Source of the DNA: a virus
IMG/VR virus record: IMGVR_UViG_3300045110_000101
Span: 1-44,224 of that record
DNA length: 44,224 nucleotides
Strand: one strand, 5' to 3'
The notes below the pieces were generated by a model. The model was not told the DNA's origin. It did no database searches and saw only the letters and a list, made by a program, of their open reading frames with translations. Shown one piece after another: positions 1 through 6,407 of this stretch (position 1 is its first letter; each line of letters begins with the position of its first letter). The position numbers and the translations under genes are program-made.

Positions 1-1197
1 TATGCGACGAAGATTCCGGCGCTCGGGAGCGTTATCAAGGGTTCGGCTCGGAGCTACGTCGGCTTCCTCAACAAGATGCGCATGGACTTGTTCAGGCATC
101 AGATCAGGATTGCTCTCAAGGCGGGACGCGACGTACACGATGAGCACTTCCTCAAGAGCATCGGGGATGTGATAAACGCTTCCACGGGACGCGGTACGAT
201 ACACGGACGCGCAGAGCACATCCTCCCGGCTTTGAACACGCTCCTCTACTCACCGCGCCTGATGCTCTCACGCCTCAACTACCTCGACCCGACGTGGTAC
301 TACAGACTGGACAAGCAAGCTCGCCTGGAAGCCCTGCGCGGCCTCTTCGCCGCGACTGGCGCGGTGTCCACCATCGTCTACATGGCGTCGCAGATACCGG
401 GTGTTCACGTCGGCTCACTCGACCCGCGCAACGCCGACTTCGGGAAGATCAAGATCGGCAACACGCGCCTGGACATAGCCGGTGGTTTCCTGCAATACAC
501 GAGGCTCGCCGCCGTGCTCGCAAGCAATACCGCCATCTCCTCGACTACGGGAGTGAAGACGAAGCTCGGGAGTGGGTTTGGTGTCCCGACGCGGTGGGAT
601 GAGATTCAGAACTTCGCGTACAACAAGCTCGCCCCGGTGCCTGCGATGGTTCACGAGGTAGTCAAGGGGAAGGATGCAGTCGGCAACCCCGTCACGCCGC
701 AGAGCTTGGCCGTGCAGGACTTCACCCCGCTGATCGCGCAGGACGCGAAAGACCTCTACAACGAGCACGGCGGGGGCGGGAACGGCATCGCCTGGGCGCT
801 CGGAGGCTACGGGATCGGCGCGATCGGTGTGGGCGAGCAGACCTACGGCCCGAAAGACCCGGCGAAGAAGCCGACACAGAAGATCGAGCAGGAGGCGAAG
901 GACGCTGGCTTCCCGCCGCCCTCGAAGGACATGCTCATTCATGTCGGGCGCAAGGCAGAGCTTGATTCGATCACGCAGCAGCACAAGGGTGATCTGCCCG
1001 GACGCCTGGACGCCGTGCTCAAGTATTACGCGAAGACTACAGGCGACCACCAGTGGGATCACCTGATCGGCAACAATCTCTCCGACGTGAACGCAGAGGC
1101 GGCGGTTCACTACTTGCGCGCTGCCCTGATCGGCACCGGCCTCTCACGGTACGAGGCGGCGCTCAAGAAAGCGGAGGCGTCTCATGCCGGGAAGTGA
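1..1197 (+). CDS. C-terminal end of a very large internal virion protein (partial)
   Basis: The frame is open from the first base, so the gene starts outside the window; the first internal ATG (position 76) is not the real start. The visible 398 residues resemble the C-terminal part of the giant 'large polyvalent protein' phage products: an amphipathic helical stretch ending near LYSPRLMLSRLNYLDP, a small hydrophobic segment, a segment shaped like D-x-x-G-x-x-x-IGNTRLDIAGGF, then the NKLAPVPAMV region and a Gly-rich hydrophobic patch. In podoviruses such proteins are packaged and ejected with the DNA; that role here is inference. The gene lies just before the lysis cassette and overlaps the next gene by 14 bases, which fits the end of a late virion operon. 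Confidence 0.75.
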   Translation, partial: YATKIPALGSVIKGSARSYVGFLNKMRMDLFRHQIRIALKAGRDVHDEHFLKSIGDVINASTGRGTIHGRAEHILPALNTLLYSPRLMLSRLNYLDPTWYYRLDKQARLEALRGLFAATGAVSTIVYMASQIPGVHVGSLDPRNADFGKIKIGNTRLDIAGGFLQYTRLAAVLASNTAISSTTGVKTKLGSGFGVPTRWDEIQNFAYNKLAPVPAMVHEVVKGKDAVGNPVTPQSLAVQDFTPLIAQDAKDLYNEHGGGGNGIAWALGGYGIGAIGVGEQTYGPKDPAKKPTQKIEQEAKDAGFPPPSKDMLIHVGRKAELDSITQQHKGDLPGRLDAVLKYYAKTTGDHQWDHLIGNNLSDVNAEAAVHYLRAALIGTGLSRYEAALKKAEASHAGK

Positions 1198-2188
1198 TTG
1201 GAGAGTCGTGTACCTACGCGCCCTGGGCGCGAAGCCGACAACGGCAGCGATGGACTTCCTGGCGAAGTGGCAGCCCTTCGAGGGCGGACACACGAACAAC
1301 AACGCTCGCTTCAACTACCTGAACACGACGCAGAGGATGCCGGGGTCACACGACATAAACTCGGTAGGCGTGCAGTCGTATGGGTCGCTCGGGCAGGGTG
1401 CTCAAGCCTTCGCGAAGACGCTGCTCGGGCGCTCTCAGTACGCGCCGCTCGTGAACTTCCTCAAGACCGGACAGGGCGACCCGACGCCGGGGCTGGAGGA
1501 GTGGGTATCGGGCAGTCAGACGGGCAACCCTGGATACGCAGCGAAGGTGATGGGAAACCATCCCGCGCCGGTCAGTGAAGTAACCAGCCCGGTGAGCGAT
1601 CTCACCTTGCCCGCAGGCAATAGTATCCCCCTCACGCAGCCCAACTCAGTCAACGACATTCAGACGCAGGCTCGTCACAATCTCGCGGCCATCGCTGGCG
1701 GCGCGAGGGCGACCGACACAATCGGTAGCCTTGCAGGACTGATGAAGACGTTGCATCAGACACAGGTCAGGGTGGCGATTCCCACGGGTGTCGGCCCGAC
1801 CTCGATGGGCAATCAGGGATCAGATTTGGACACACAAGCGGCCAACCTCGTCCACAAGTACCTCGGGGTGAAATACACCTGGGGCGGCACGAGCGCCGCA
1901 ACGGGCTTCGACTGCTCGGGCCTCGTGCAGACGGTCTGGAAGCAGCTAGGGATCAAAGTGCCGAGAACCTCACAAGAGCAGTTCACGGCAGGAAAGCCGG
2001 TAGCGAAGCTACAACCCGGAGATGCTGTGTTCTTCGTGGGTAGTGATGGCACGGCAGACGCCCCTGGGCACGAGGGGCTGTATATCGGCAACGGGAAGTA
2101 CATCGCAGCGCCACACACGGGTGCGGTTGTTTCGGTGTTCAATCTGGCCGATGCGAAGGACTACGTTGGGGCACGTCGCTTCGCGTAG
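1184..2188 (+). CDS. Bifunctional peptidoglycan hydrolase with C-terminal NlpC/P60 domain
   Basis: 334 residues. The C-terminal 120 residues form an NlpC/P60 cysteine peptidase: the nucleophile is Cys244 in FDCSGL, the general-base His is His296 in GHEGLYIG, and the segment YTWGG lies before the Cys as usual. Family members cleave peptide stems of peptidoglycan. The N-terminal 110 residues (FLAKWQPFEGG, later GVQSY) resemble the lysozyme/transglycosylase-like module of phage lysins and tail-associated hydrolases; Glu29 would be a candidate catalytic acid. The middle is a Pro/Thr/Ser-rich linker. The ATG is preceded by GCGGAGG and overlaps the upstream gene. Placement between an internal virion protein and lysis genes allows either a virion-borne cell-wall hydrolase or an endolysin. 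Confidence 0.85.
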   Translation: MPGSDWRVVYLRALGAKPTTAAMDFLAKWQPFEGGHTNNNARFNYLNTTQRMPGSHDINSVGVQSYGSLGQGAQAFAKTLLGRSQYAPLVNFLKTGQGDPTPGLEEWVSGSQTGNPGYAAKVMGNHPAPVSEVTSPVSDLTLPAGNSIPLTQPNSVNDIQTQARHNLAAIAGGARATDTIGSLAGLMKTLHQTQVRVAIPTGVGPTSMGNQGSDLDTQAANLVHKYLGVKYTWGGTSAATGFDCSGLVQTVWKQLGIKVPRTSQEQFTAGKPVAKLQPGDAVFFVGSDGTADAPGHEGLYIGNGKYIAAPHTGAVVSVFNLADAKDYVGARRFA

Positions 2189-2209
2189 ACTGCGAACAGA
2201 GGACAGTAC

Positions 2210-2488
2210 ATGACTTCTTACGAGGACAGCTACGACGTTCCGCCGTTGCAGATTCTCGCAGAGCGACAGCGCAGCTTCGCACGCTCTCTCGGGGATATTC
2301 TCAAGTGGCGGAACGGTCGTGATGGGATGGACGCTTGGAGAGCGGTCACTGATACGCGCCTGGACGCGCTCTTGGTCGAAGTCAAGACCGTCAAGCGTAT
2401 GTTGTGGGGACTGATCTTCACCTCTCTAATCGGGTTTGGATCGGTGGCTATTGCTGTGTACTTCTCAACAAGGGGGGCACACCCATGA
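2210..2488 (+). CDS. Small membrane protein, XhlA-like (holin-associated)
   Basis: 92 residues with a GAGGACAG site before the ATG. Residues 1-45 are charged. Residues 46-62 (TRLDALLVEVKTVKRML) form an amphipathic helix followed by one C-terminal membrane segment (about 63-85) and a short tail. This helix-plus-single-membrane-segment plan matches the haemolysin XhlA family, whose members act with a holin in host lysis. The stop codon overlaps the next start (ATGA), tying it to the lysis operon. Family assignment is by architecture only. Confidence 0.6.
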   Translation: MTSYEDSYDVPPLQILAERQRSFARSLGDILKWRNGRDGMDAWRAVTDTRLDALLVEVKTVKRMLWGLIFTSLIGFGSVAIAVYFSTRGAHP

Positions 2489-2766
2489 GCAATCTCACAC
2501 GAGTGCTGATGGTGGTCTGTCTGACGCTAGCAACGGTCGCAAGCGTAGTGGCAGCAGGGGGGTTCTACACGCGGTTCGAGGAGACGAATCACAACAGAGC
2601 GGCCAATGCTCGTGTCTGGCACGTCGTGATCTGCGACATTGAGCAGCAGGTTCTCAGGAATAGCGCGAGTCCAGTCAATAAAGTAGACTTCCTCAAGTTC
2701 TACGACCACTTGCTCGTGTCAGATGTTCACGCCGCACCGTGCGGTCTTCAAGGGAGGGTCAAGTGA
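2485..2766 (+). CDS. Small protein with N-terminal membrane anchor, lysis cassette
   Basis: 93 residues. The start at 2485 is chosen over in-frame codons further upstream because it follows AAGGGGGG and overlaps the previous stop as ATGA. Residues 5-26 are a hydrophobic helix (signal anchor or signal peptide); the rest (about 65 residues) is polar with two Cys residues that could form a disulfide outside the membrane. Its position between XhlA-like and holin-like genes suggests a lysis accessory such as an inner-membrane spanin or antiholin, but there is no diagnostic motif. Confidence 0.6.
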   Translation: MSNLTRVLMVVCLTLATVASVVAAGGFYTRFEETNHNRAANARVWHVVICDIEQQVLRNSASPVNKVDFLKFYDHLLVSDVHAAPCGLQGRVK

Positions 2767-3020
2767 GCGAAGCACCAAACGTGTCGCTGGAGGAGCGAGT
2801 GGCGCTCCTACAGGCGCAACTGGACGCGAAGAACCAGTCCAGCACATTCAAGAAGGTTCTGCGGGGCCTCGCAGCGGCTCTCACGTCACCGGAGGCGGTT
2901 AAGGCAGAGAAGAGCATCGCCGCGCTCGTGCTCGGCAGGCTCGCCCTGACGCTGCCCGCGACGGCGGTCTTCATCGACCTCATCCTCAAGGCTTTCGGCG
3001 CTCCGTCGGTGACTCCGTAA
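2763..3020 (+). CDS. Putative holin (small membrane protein)
   Basis: 85 residues from a GTG at 2763 that overlaps the previous stop (GTGA) and follows AAGGGAGG. Residues 1-45 hold a predicted coiled coil (LEERVALLQAQLDAK) and a basic patch. Residues 55-78 are strongly hydrophobic (ALVLGRLALTLPATAVFIDL). Small size, a membrane helix and position directly before the amidase gene suggest the holin that releases the lysin. The stop overlaps the amidase start (TAATG). Confidence 0.6.
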   Translation: MSEAPNVSLEERVALLQAQLDAKNQSSTFKKVLRGLAAALTSPEAVKAEKSIAALVLGRLALTLPATAVFIDLILKAFGAPSVTP

Positions 3021-3577
3021 TGGCTGACCCCATCACCGCCGACTGCCACACGGACTACAAGGCGTTTCACTCGTCCGGCCTGCGTTCGCTCTCGGCAATC
3101 CAGTGGGTTGTCATGCACTCGACTGAGGTACAAGCCACGGCGAAAGAGGTGGCGCACTCGTTCTCCCTCAAGACGGCAGAGGGCAGCGCCCATCTCGTCG
3201 TGGACGACGACTCCTGCTACCGCTGCCTGACGAACGCTCAGATTCCCTGGGCGGCACCGTCGGCCAACGTCAAGGGCTTCCACATCGAACAGTGCGGGTT
3301 CGCCGCCTGGACGGCTGCGGATTGGGAGAAGCACCTCCCGATGCTCCACCGGGGGGCGTACAAGGCGGCATGGCACCTCAATCTCTTCAAGCTCCCGGCT
3401 GTGTGGGTTCCTGCGGCCGGGTTGAAGGCGGGACACAAGGGCATCACGACCCACGCCGAGGTTTCGCTGGCGTTCCCCAACTCTCAGGGTAACCACCACG
3501 ATCCCGGCACGGGATGGCCGCGTGCGCTCTTCGTCTCGCTCGTGCGGCACTACCTGGAAACACTGACCTCGCTGTAA
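3020..3577 (+). CDS. N-acetylmuramoyl-L-alanine amidase (endolysin, Amidase_2/PGRP type)
   Basis: 185 residues covering a single Amidase_2 domain. The zinc-binding pattern is visible: His33 in VVMHSTE at the end of the first strand, the SAHLVVDDD strand that follows the first helix, then ITTHAEVS (His145) and NHHDPG (His160) near the C-terminus, as in the T7 lysozyme/PGRP fold. Such enzymes cut the amide bond between N-acetylmuramic acid and L-alanine. No separate cell-wall-binding domain or signal peptide is present, so export would rely on the upstream holin-like proteins. It is the last gene of the rightward lysis operon and a terminator follows. Confidence 0.9.
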   Translation: MADPITADCHTDYKAFHSSGLRSLSAIQWVVMHSTEVQATAKEVAHSFSLKTAEGSAHLVVDDDSCYRCLTNAQIPWAAPSANVKGFHIEQCGFAAWTAADWEKHLPMLHRGAYKAAWHLNLFKLPAVWVPAAGLKAGHKGITTHAEVSLAFPNSQGNHHDPGTGWPRALFVSLVRHYLETLTSL

Positions 3578-3635
3578 AACGGAGTCCAGCGGACTCGCTA
3601 CGGCGGGTAGCGCCCATTCCGAAGGTCGCACGATG

Positions 3636-3653
3636 CCCCCGAAAGGGGGTTTT
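3636..3653 (+). terminator. Rho-independent terminator after the lysis operon
   Basis: Five C, GAAA tetraloop, five G, then TTTT: a short GC hairpin followed by a T tract on the plus strand. It sits 59 bases after the amidase stop and 8 bases before the end of the convergent minus-strand gene. On the minus strand no T tract follows the stem, so it should act on rightward transcripts only. Confidence 0.75.
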
Positions 3654-3660
3654 CGTGTCT

Positions 3661-4044
3661 CTAGGAGGCGAAGTGCTCGCGGTATTCGTCGGCCTGCTGC
3701 GACCTGAACCCCGCGAGACGTAGCTGTAACTTCTCCTTGCGCTCGGGCGGGACTCTGATCGAGGTAGAGGTTCCTGCGACCTGGACGCGGATACGGGACG
3801 CTTCGTACCTGGCAAACTTCCTCTTGCCCTTCTCGGAAGCGAGGTACCTGGCTTCAGTGGCTTTGCCCTTCTCTGAGGCGTAGTACCTCGCCCGCCTTGC
3901 CTTGCCTTTCTCGGAAGCGTCGTGCCTGGCAAGCGCCGCCTTCCCCTTCTCGGAAGCGTTGTACCTGGCTTTTTTGGCCTTCTCACACTCGCGGCAGCGA
4001 CCTGGGTAGGTTTTCTCGTGTAGTCCGTTCTTGCAGAGCTTCAT
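3661..4044 (-). CDS. Small zinc-finger protein with 13-residue tandem repeats
   Basis: 127 residues. The start at 4044 is chosen because it overlaps the upstream stop (ATGA); the longer frame to 4134 reads through that gene. The N-terminus MKLCKNGLHEK...GRCRECEK has a C-x5-H...C-x2-C arrangement typical of small zinc fingers. Residues 25-80 are just over four repeats of the unit ARYxASEKGKAxx, strongly basic and probably helical. The C-terminal 45 residues (AGTSTSIRVPPE, then RLAGFRS) closely match the C-terminus of the protein at 5132-5410, so the two are paralogues. A nucleic-acid-binding role is likely; the exact function is unknown. Last gene of the leftward operon. Confidence 0.8.
   Translation of the reverse strand: MKLCKNGLHEKTYPGRCRECEKAKKARYNASEKGKAALARHDASEKGKARRARYYASEKGKATEARYLASEKGKRKFARYEASRIRVQVAGTSTSIRVPPERKEKLQLRLAGFRSQQADEYREHFAS
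3799..3970 (-). repeat. 39-bp coding tandem repeat, about 4.3 copies
   Basis: The TTCTCGG/TTCTCTG core recurs at 3830, 3869, 3908 and 3947, exactly 39 bases apart, encoding the 13-residue ARYxASEKGKA unit. The copies have diverged mostly at synonymous or spacer positions, so the peptide is conserved better than the DNA, which suggests selection on the protein repeat. Confidence 0.85.
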
Positions 4045-4280
4045 TCGAGGGCGTCGAGAGCCTGAGCGATGCCGTCGGCCTCTTCGTGAATGCGCTTCCA
4101 CCACAGCGGGCCGATACGGAACTTCACCCCGCACCCGTTCTCTTGCGAGAGGGCGCAGACCTGGCCCGTGATGGCGACGGCCAGAGGGTCGTTCGCGATC
4201 ACCTCGTAGCAGCGTACGTTCTCAGGATGCCCGAGATGGGCATGAACCTGGATAGCCTGATGCCACGAATGATCGGTCAA
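4041..4280 (-). CDS. Hypothetical protein, 79 residues
   Basis: I do not recognise this gene. It is joined to both neighbours by ATGA overlaps (4277-4280 and 4041-4044), which strongly supports it being translated. It is His- and Trp-rich, with two Cys residues and an acidic C-terminal helix (RIHEEADGIAQALDALE). No membrane segment. It lies directly downstream of the 3'-5' exonuclease and could be a partner of it; that is inference from position. Confidence 0.7.
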   Translation of the reverse strand: MTDHSWHQAIQVHAHLGHPENVRCYEVIANDPLAVAITGQVCALSQENGCGVKFRIGPLWWKRIHEEADGIAQALDALE

Positions 4281-4918
4281 AGTGCCTTCCAGGTTACAGG
4301 TTCCTTGAGGATGCCCGCGTCAAGCAGCTTCTCTCGTAGTCGCTTGTGCATCACAATGTCCGACTCGCAGCGCTCGCGCACAGTCTCCCACCCGGCCTCG
4401 TCGTAGGCATCCTGCCAGTCCTGCCAGTTGAGCGCGAGCTTCTTGTCCTTGACTCCGAAGACGGCCCCGAGCACGTCCTGGCCTTTCTTGAAGCCCTTGC
4501 TGCGCGCCACCCGAATCGTGTCCTGCACGAGCACGTCGTTGATCGGTTCAAGTCCGAGTCTCATGCACTCGGCGTTGATAACCGGAAGGTCGAAGCGCAG
4601 GAGGTTGTGCCCCGTGAGCATCGTGGCGTTGCTAATGGCGTCGATGAGGGGCCAGAGCATTTGCGCCCTGCGGTTAGGATCACCGAACAGGCCCTCTGGC
4701 CCACAGATGCGTGAGTGAACCTCGTCCTCACCCACCCACGACCAGCCGACACAGGTGATCTTCTGCGGCACCCACGCCGGGTCTGCGAAGCCAGCCGCTA
4801 CCGTCTCTACGTCGAGATCAAGCACGACATGCTCAGAACGAGATACCGTTGTGGACACCGACGGGATGCGCACCGGGCGAGCGGTGTCCGGCACCCTATT
4901 CGTCGGGCGAAGTCTCAT
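4277..4918 (-). CDS. DEDD-family 3'-5' exonuclease
   Basis: 213 residues. An RNase H-like exonuclease core is visible: Exo I motif D36-V-E38 in LDLDVET, Exo II motif GHNLLRFDLP (His103, Asp110), and Exo III-like RERCESDIVMH with Asp187. The sequence QDTIRVARSKG...LALNW is also typical of polymerase-type proofreading domains. The usual catalytic Tyr (Y-x3-D) or His (H-x4-D) of Exo III is not visible; Arg183 sits at the Tyr position. No polymerase domain follows, so this is a stand-alone exonuclease. It probably acts in DNA replication, repair or host DNA degradation. The ATG follows GGTGAG and overlaps the upstream gene by 23 bases. Confidence 0.8.
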   Translation of the reverse strand: MRLRPTNRVPDTARPVRIPSVSTTVSRSEHVVLDLDVETVAAGFADPAWVPQKITCVGWSWVGEDEVHSRICGPEGLFGDPNRRAQMLWPLIDAISNATMLTGHNLLRFDLPVINAECMRLGLEPINDVLVQDTIRVARSKGFKKGQDVLGAVFGVKDKKLALNWQDWQDAYDEAGWETVRERCESDIVMHKRLREKLLDAGILKEPVTWKAL

Positions 4919-5132
4919 CGCTCACCGTGACGTGGATGATGCTCTCGGCTGCGTCTGCGGCGCTGGATTCGATCTCCAACCGCACCTTGCCAGACAGGAG
5001 CGCTTCGGCCTCGGGATTGATTACGTCCTCCATGAAGTCGATGTACTCGAACTGCTGCTTGAGCCTGAACTGCGCTCTGCGTGCGGCAAGCCACTTCTTC
5101 ATCTCGCGTGATTGGCGAGTCGAACCGGCCAT
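4896..5132 (-). CDS. Hypothetical protein, 78 residues
   Basis: Unrecognised. The first half is basic and helical (KKWLAARRAQFRLKQQFEY); the second half is acidic (EIESSAADAAESII...SDETSPDE). Its ATG overlaps the upstream stop by one base (TAATG) after GAGGG. The bipolar charge and place between a zinc-finger gene and an exonuclease fit a small nucleic-acid or protein-interaction factor, but nothing more specific can be said. Confidence 0.65.
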   Translation of the reverse strand: MAGSTRQSREMKKWLAARRAQFRLKQQFEYIDFMEDVINPEAEALLSGKVRLEIESSAADAAESIIHVTVSDETSPDE

Positions 5133-5410
5133 TAGGCCCTCCCCTGTAAGAATGGTCGTGTCGAGCGAAACTCGGCAAGCCGACCGAGAAGTTCACCCCG
5201 ATGCTCGGGGGGAACCTGAATAGACGTGCTCGTGCCAGCGCACCTCACCTGGATGCGCTTCGCATCGTACTTCGCCCGTGTCTCCCGGCGCTTGCGCGTG
5301 GCGTTGTACTTCATGTTCGACGCCCTGCGACACGCCCGACACTTCGCTCTTCCGACGGTGAGCAGGTTGTCACCAACGAGGTCGTGCAGATCGTTCTGAC
5401 ACCTCTTCAT
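5132..5410 (-). CDS. Small zinc-finger protein, paralogue of the 3661-4044 product
   Basis: 92 residues with a very strong GGAGGGAGG site. The N-terminus MKRCQNDLH...GRAKCRACRR has the same C-x4-5-H...C-x2-C zinc-finger plan as the 3661-4044 protein. The C-terminus (AGTSTSIQVPPE, RLAEFRS) is nearly identical to it. The middle keeps only one or two degenerate repeat units (MKYNATRKRRETRAKYDAKR). The two are therefore diverged duplicates that differ by expansion of the central repeat. Basic and probably nucleic-acid-binding. Confidence 0.8.
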   Translation of the reverse strand: MKRCQNDLHDLVGDNLLTVGRAKCRACRRASNMKYNATRKRRETRAKYDAKRIQVRCAGTSTSIQVPPEHRGELLGRLAEFRSTRPFLQGRA

Positions 5411-5433
5411 ACAACCTCCCTCCGCAGTTTAGG

Positions 5434-5461
5434 GGCGGGCAGGCCCGTAGGCCCACCCGCC
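5434..5461 (-). other. Stable hairpin with UACG tetraloop upstream of zinc-finger gene
   Basis: On the minus strand a 12-pair stem (two G-U pairs) closes a C(UACG)G loop, one of the most stable tetraloop classes. No T tract follows, so it is not a standard terminator. It lies between the 27-residue membrane peptide gene and the strong ribosome binding site of the 5132-5410 gene. It could stabilise the mRNA or insulate translation. Confidence 0.6.
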
Positions 5462-5476
5462 ACGCCGACGCCGGGG

Positions 5477-5560
5477 TCAGGTGCCCCAGGATGCGCCGAG
5501 CGCCATCGCAAATGCAACCGCGGTTCCGAGAACCGCGTAGAACAGAACCTTGTTCGTCAT
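5477..5560 (-). CDS. 27-residue hydrophobic peptide
   Basis: A short reading frame with an excellent GGGAGGTAAGC-ATG start. After MTNK the peptide is one hydrophobic helix (VLFYAVLGTAVAFAMALGA) ending in SWGT. It could be a single-pass membrane micropeptide. Nothing else fills the space between 5410 and 5601. Translation is supported by the binding site and codon choice only. Confidence 0.55.
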   Translation of the reverse strand: MTNKVLFYAVLGTAVAFAMALGASWGT

Positions 5561-5600
5561 GCTTACCTCCCTCCCGTCGAATCACGTTTACAGAATAGCA

Positions 5601-5942
5601 TCAGGTGCGGGAACTTCTTGAGTCAAGGTCTTCGATCCACGCAACTGCTACGGCGATGACGTGGGTCAGTTCTTCTCGCAGCGTCTCCTCAGTCGGCGCT
5701 GCGTAGGCTTCCGACACCTCCTCTTCGAGTATGGTCTGCCAACTCCCGTTGCCAGCGGCGAAGAAGAACTCGCACCTATACCGCTCGAATGTGGCCCTAG
5801 TCTCGAAGTCTCGGCGCAGAATCGAGGAGGGATGTTCGCCAGCGGCCGTTCCGTTGGCGTGATGCTGCTCGCCCCACTTATCCTCTTGCCGCAGGCGCTC
5901 GGATTCGATGTGCAGGTAGATGAGATCGCGGTCAGCGGTCAT
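5601..5942 (-). CDS. MazG-like nucleotide pyrophosphohydrolase family protein
   Basis: 113 residues. The start at 5942 overlaps the upstream stop (ATGA). Features of the short phage MazG-like family are present: ESERLRQEDKWGEQ near the N-terminus, then GSWQTILEEEVSEA (the helix carrying paired acidic residues that bind metal in all-alpha NTP pyrophosphatases) and REELTHVIAVAVAWIEDLDSR. Family members hydrolyse nucleoside triphosphates to monophosphates and may alter nucleotide pools or alarmone levels in infection. The neighbour is also a nucleotide-metabolism family protein. Confidence 0.75.
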   Translation of the reverse strand: MTADRDLIYLHIESERLRQEDKWGEQHHANGTAAGEHPSSILRRDFETRATFERYRCEFFFAAGNGSWQTILEEEVSEAYAAPTEETLREELTHVIAVAVAWIEDLDSRSSRT

Positions 5943-6358
5943 TGTGTTGTTTTTCCTTCCTCGTAGAGCACCCGAGCGATGAGTGCATACACCGCTATGT
6001 CCATGAAGGAGTCGATTGCCGACTCGTTGTGAAGCTCGCCGTTGCGTGCGAGTGCCTGTAGGCGCTTCACCTTGTCGTTCAGGCGGATCATCGCCCCGAC
6101 CCATCCCTCTACACCGAACTCGGCGGTGCTGCGCACGTTCGCGAACGGGTCATCGCTCTTCCCGTAGTCACGCTGCTTCTTCGCGTGCAGCAAGCCCGCG
6201 CTGATGAGGTGGTCGTAGAACTTTCGGCTGCTCGGGTGTGCGTCCTCCGAGTTGAGAATCGCCTCGAAGAGATGGAAGCTCGCAGCCGTCGCGGGTGGCG
6301 CGGGTGGCGCGGGTTCCCGCGCCCCGCAATCGCAGTTTGCACATGCTGGATTGACCAT
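5939..6358 (-). CDS. DUF1599-like nucleotide-metabolism/modification associated protein
   Basis: 139 residues from ATG 6358 (AGCAGGTAAG upstream). A longer frame to 6427 exists, but its extra codons (AGG, AGA, CTA, TTG) are unlike the rest, so I prefer the shorter start. A Cys cluster (CANCDC) and a Pro-Ala linker come first. The main domain reads DYGKSDDPFANVR, then FGVEGWVGAMIRLNDKVKRLQ and ESAIDSFMDIAVYALI. This matches DUF1599/nucleotide-modification-associated phage proteins, an all-alpha fold related to MazG. Its metabolic substrate is unknown. Confidence 0.65.
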   Translation of the reverse strand: MVNPACANCDCGAREPAPPAPPATAASFHLFEAILNSEDAHPSSRKFYDHLISAGLLHAKKQRDYGKSDDPFANVRSTAEFGVEGWVGAMIRLNDKVKRLQALARNGELHNESAIDSFMDIAVYALIARVLYEEGKTTQ

Positions 6359-6407
6359 CTTACCTGCTCGTAGACAGAGGATTCTAGGATCGTCACTCAG
6401 TTCCAAC

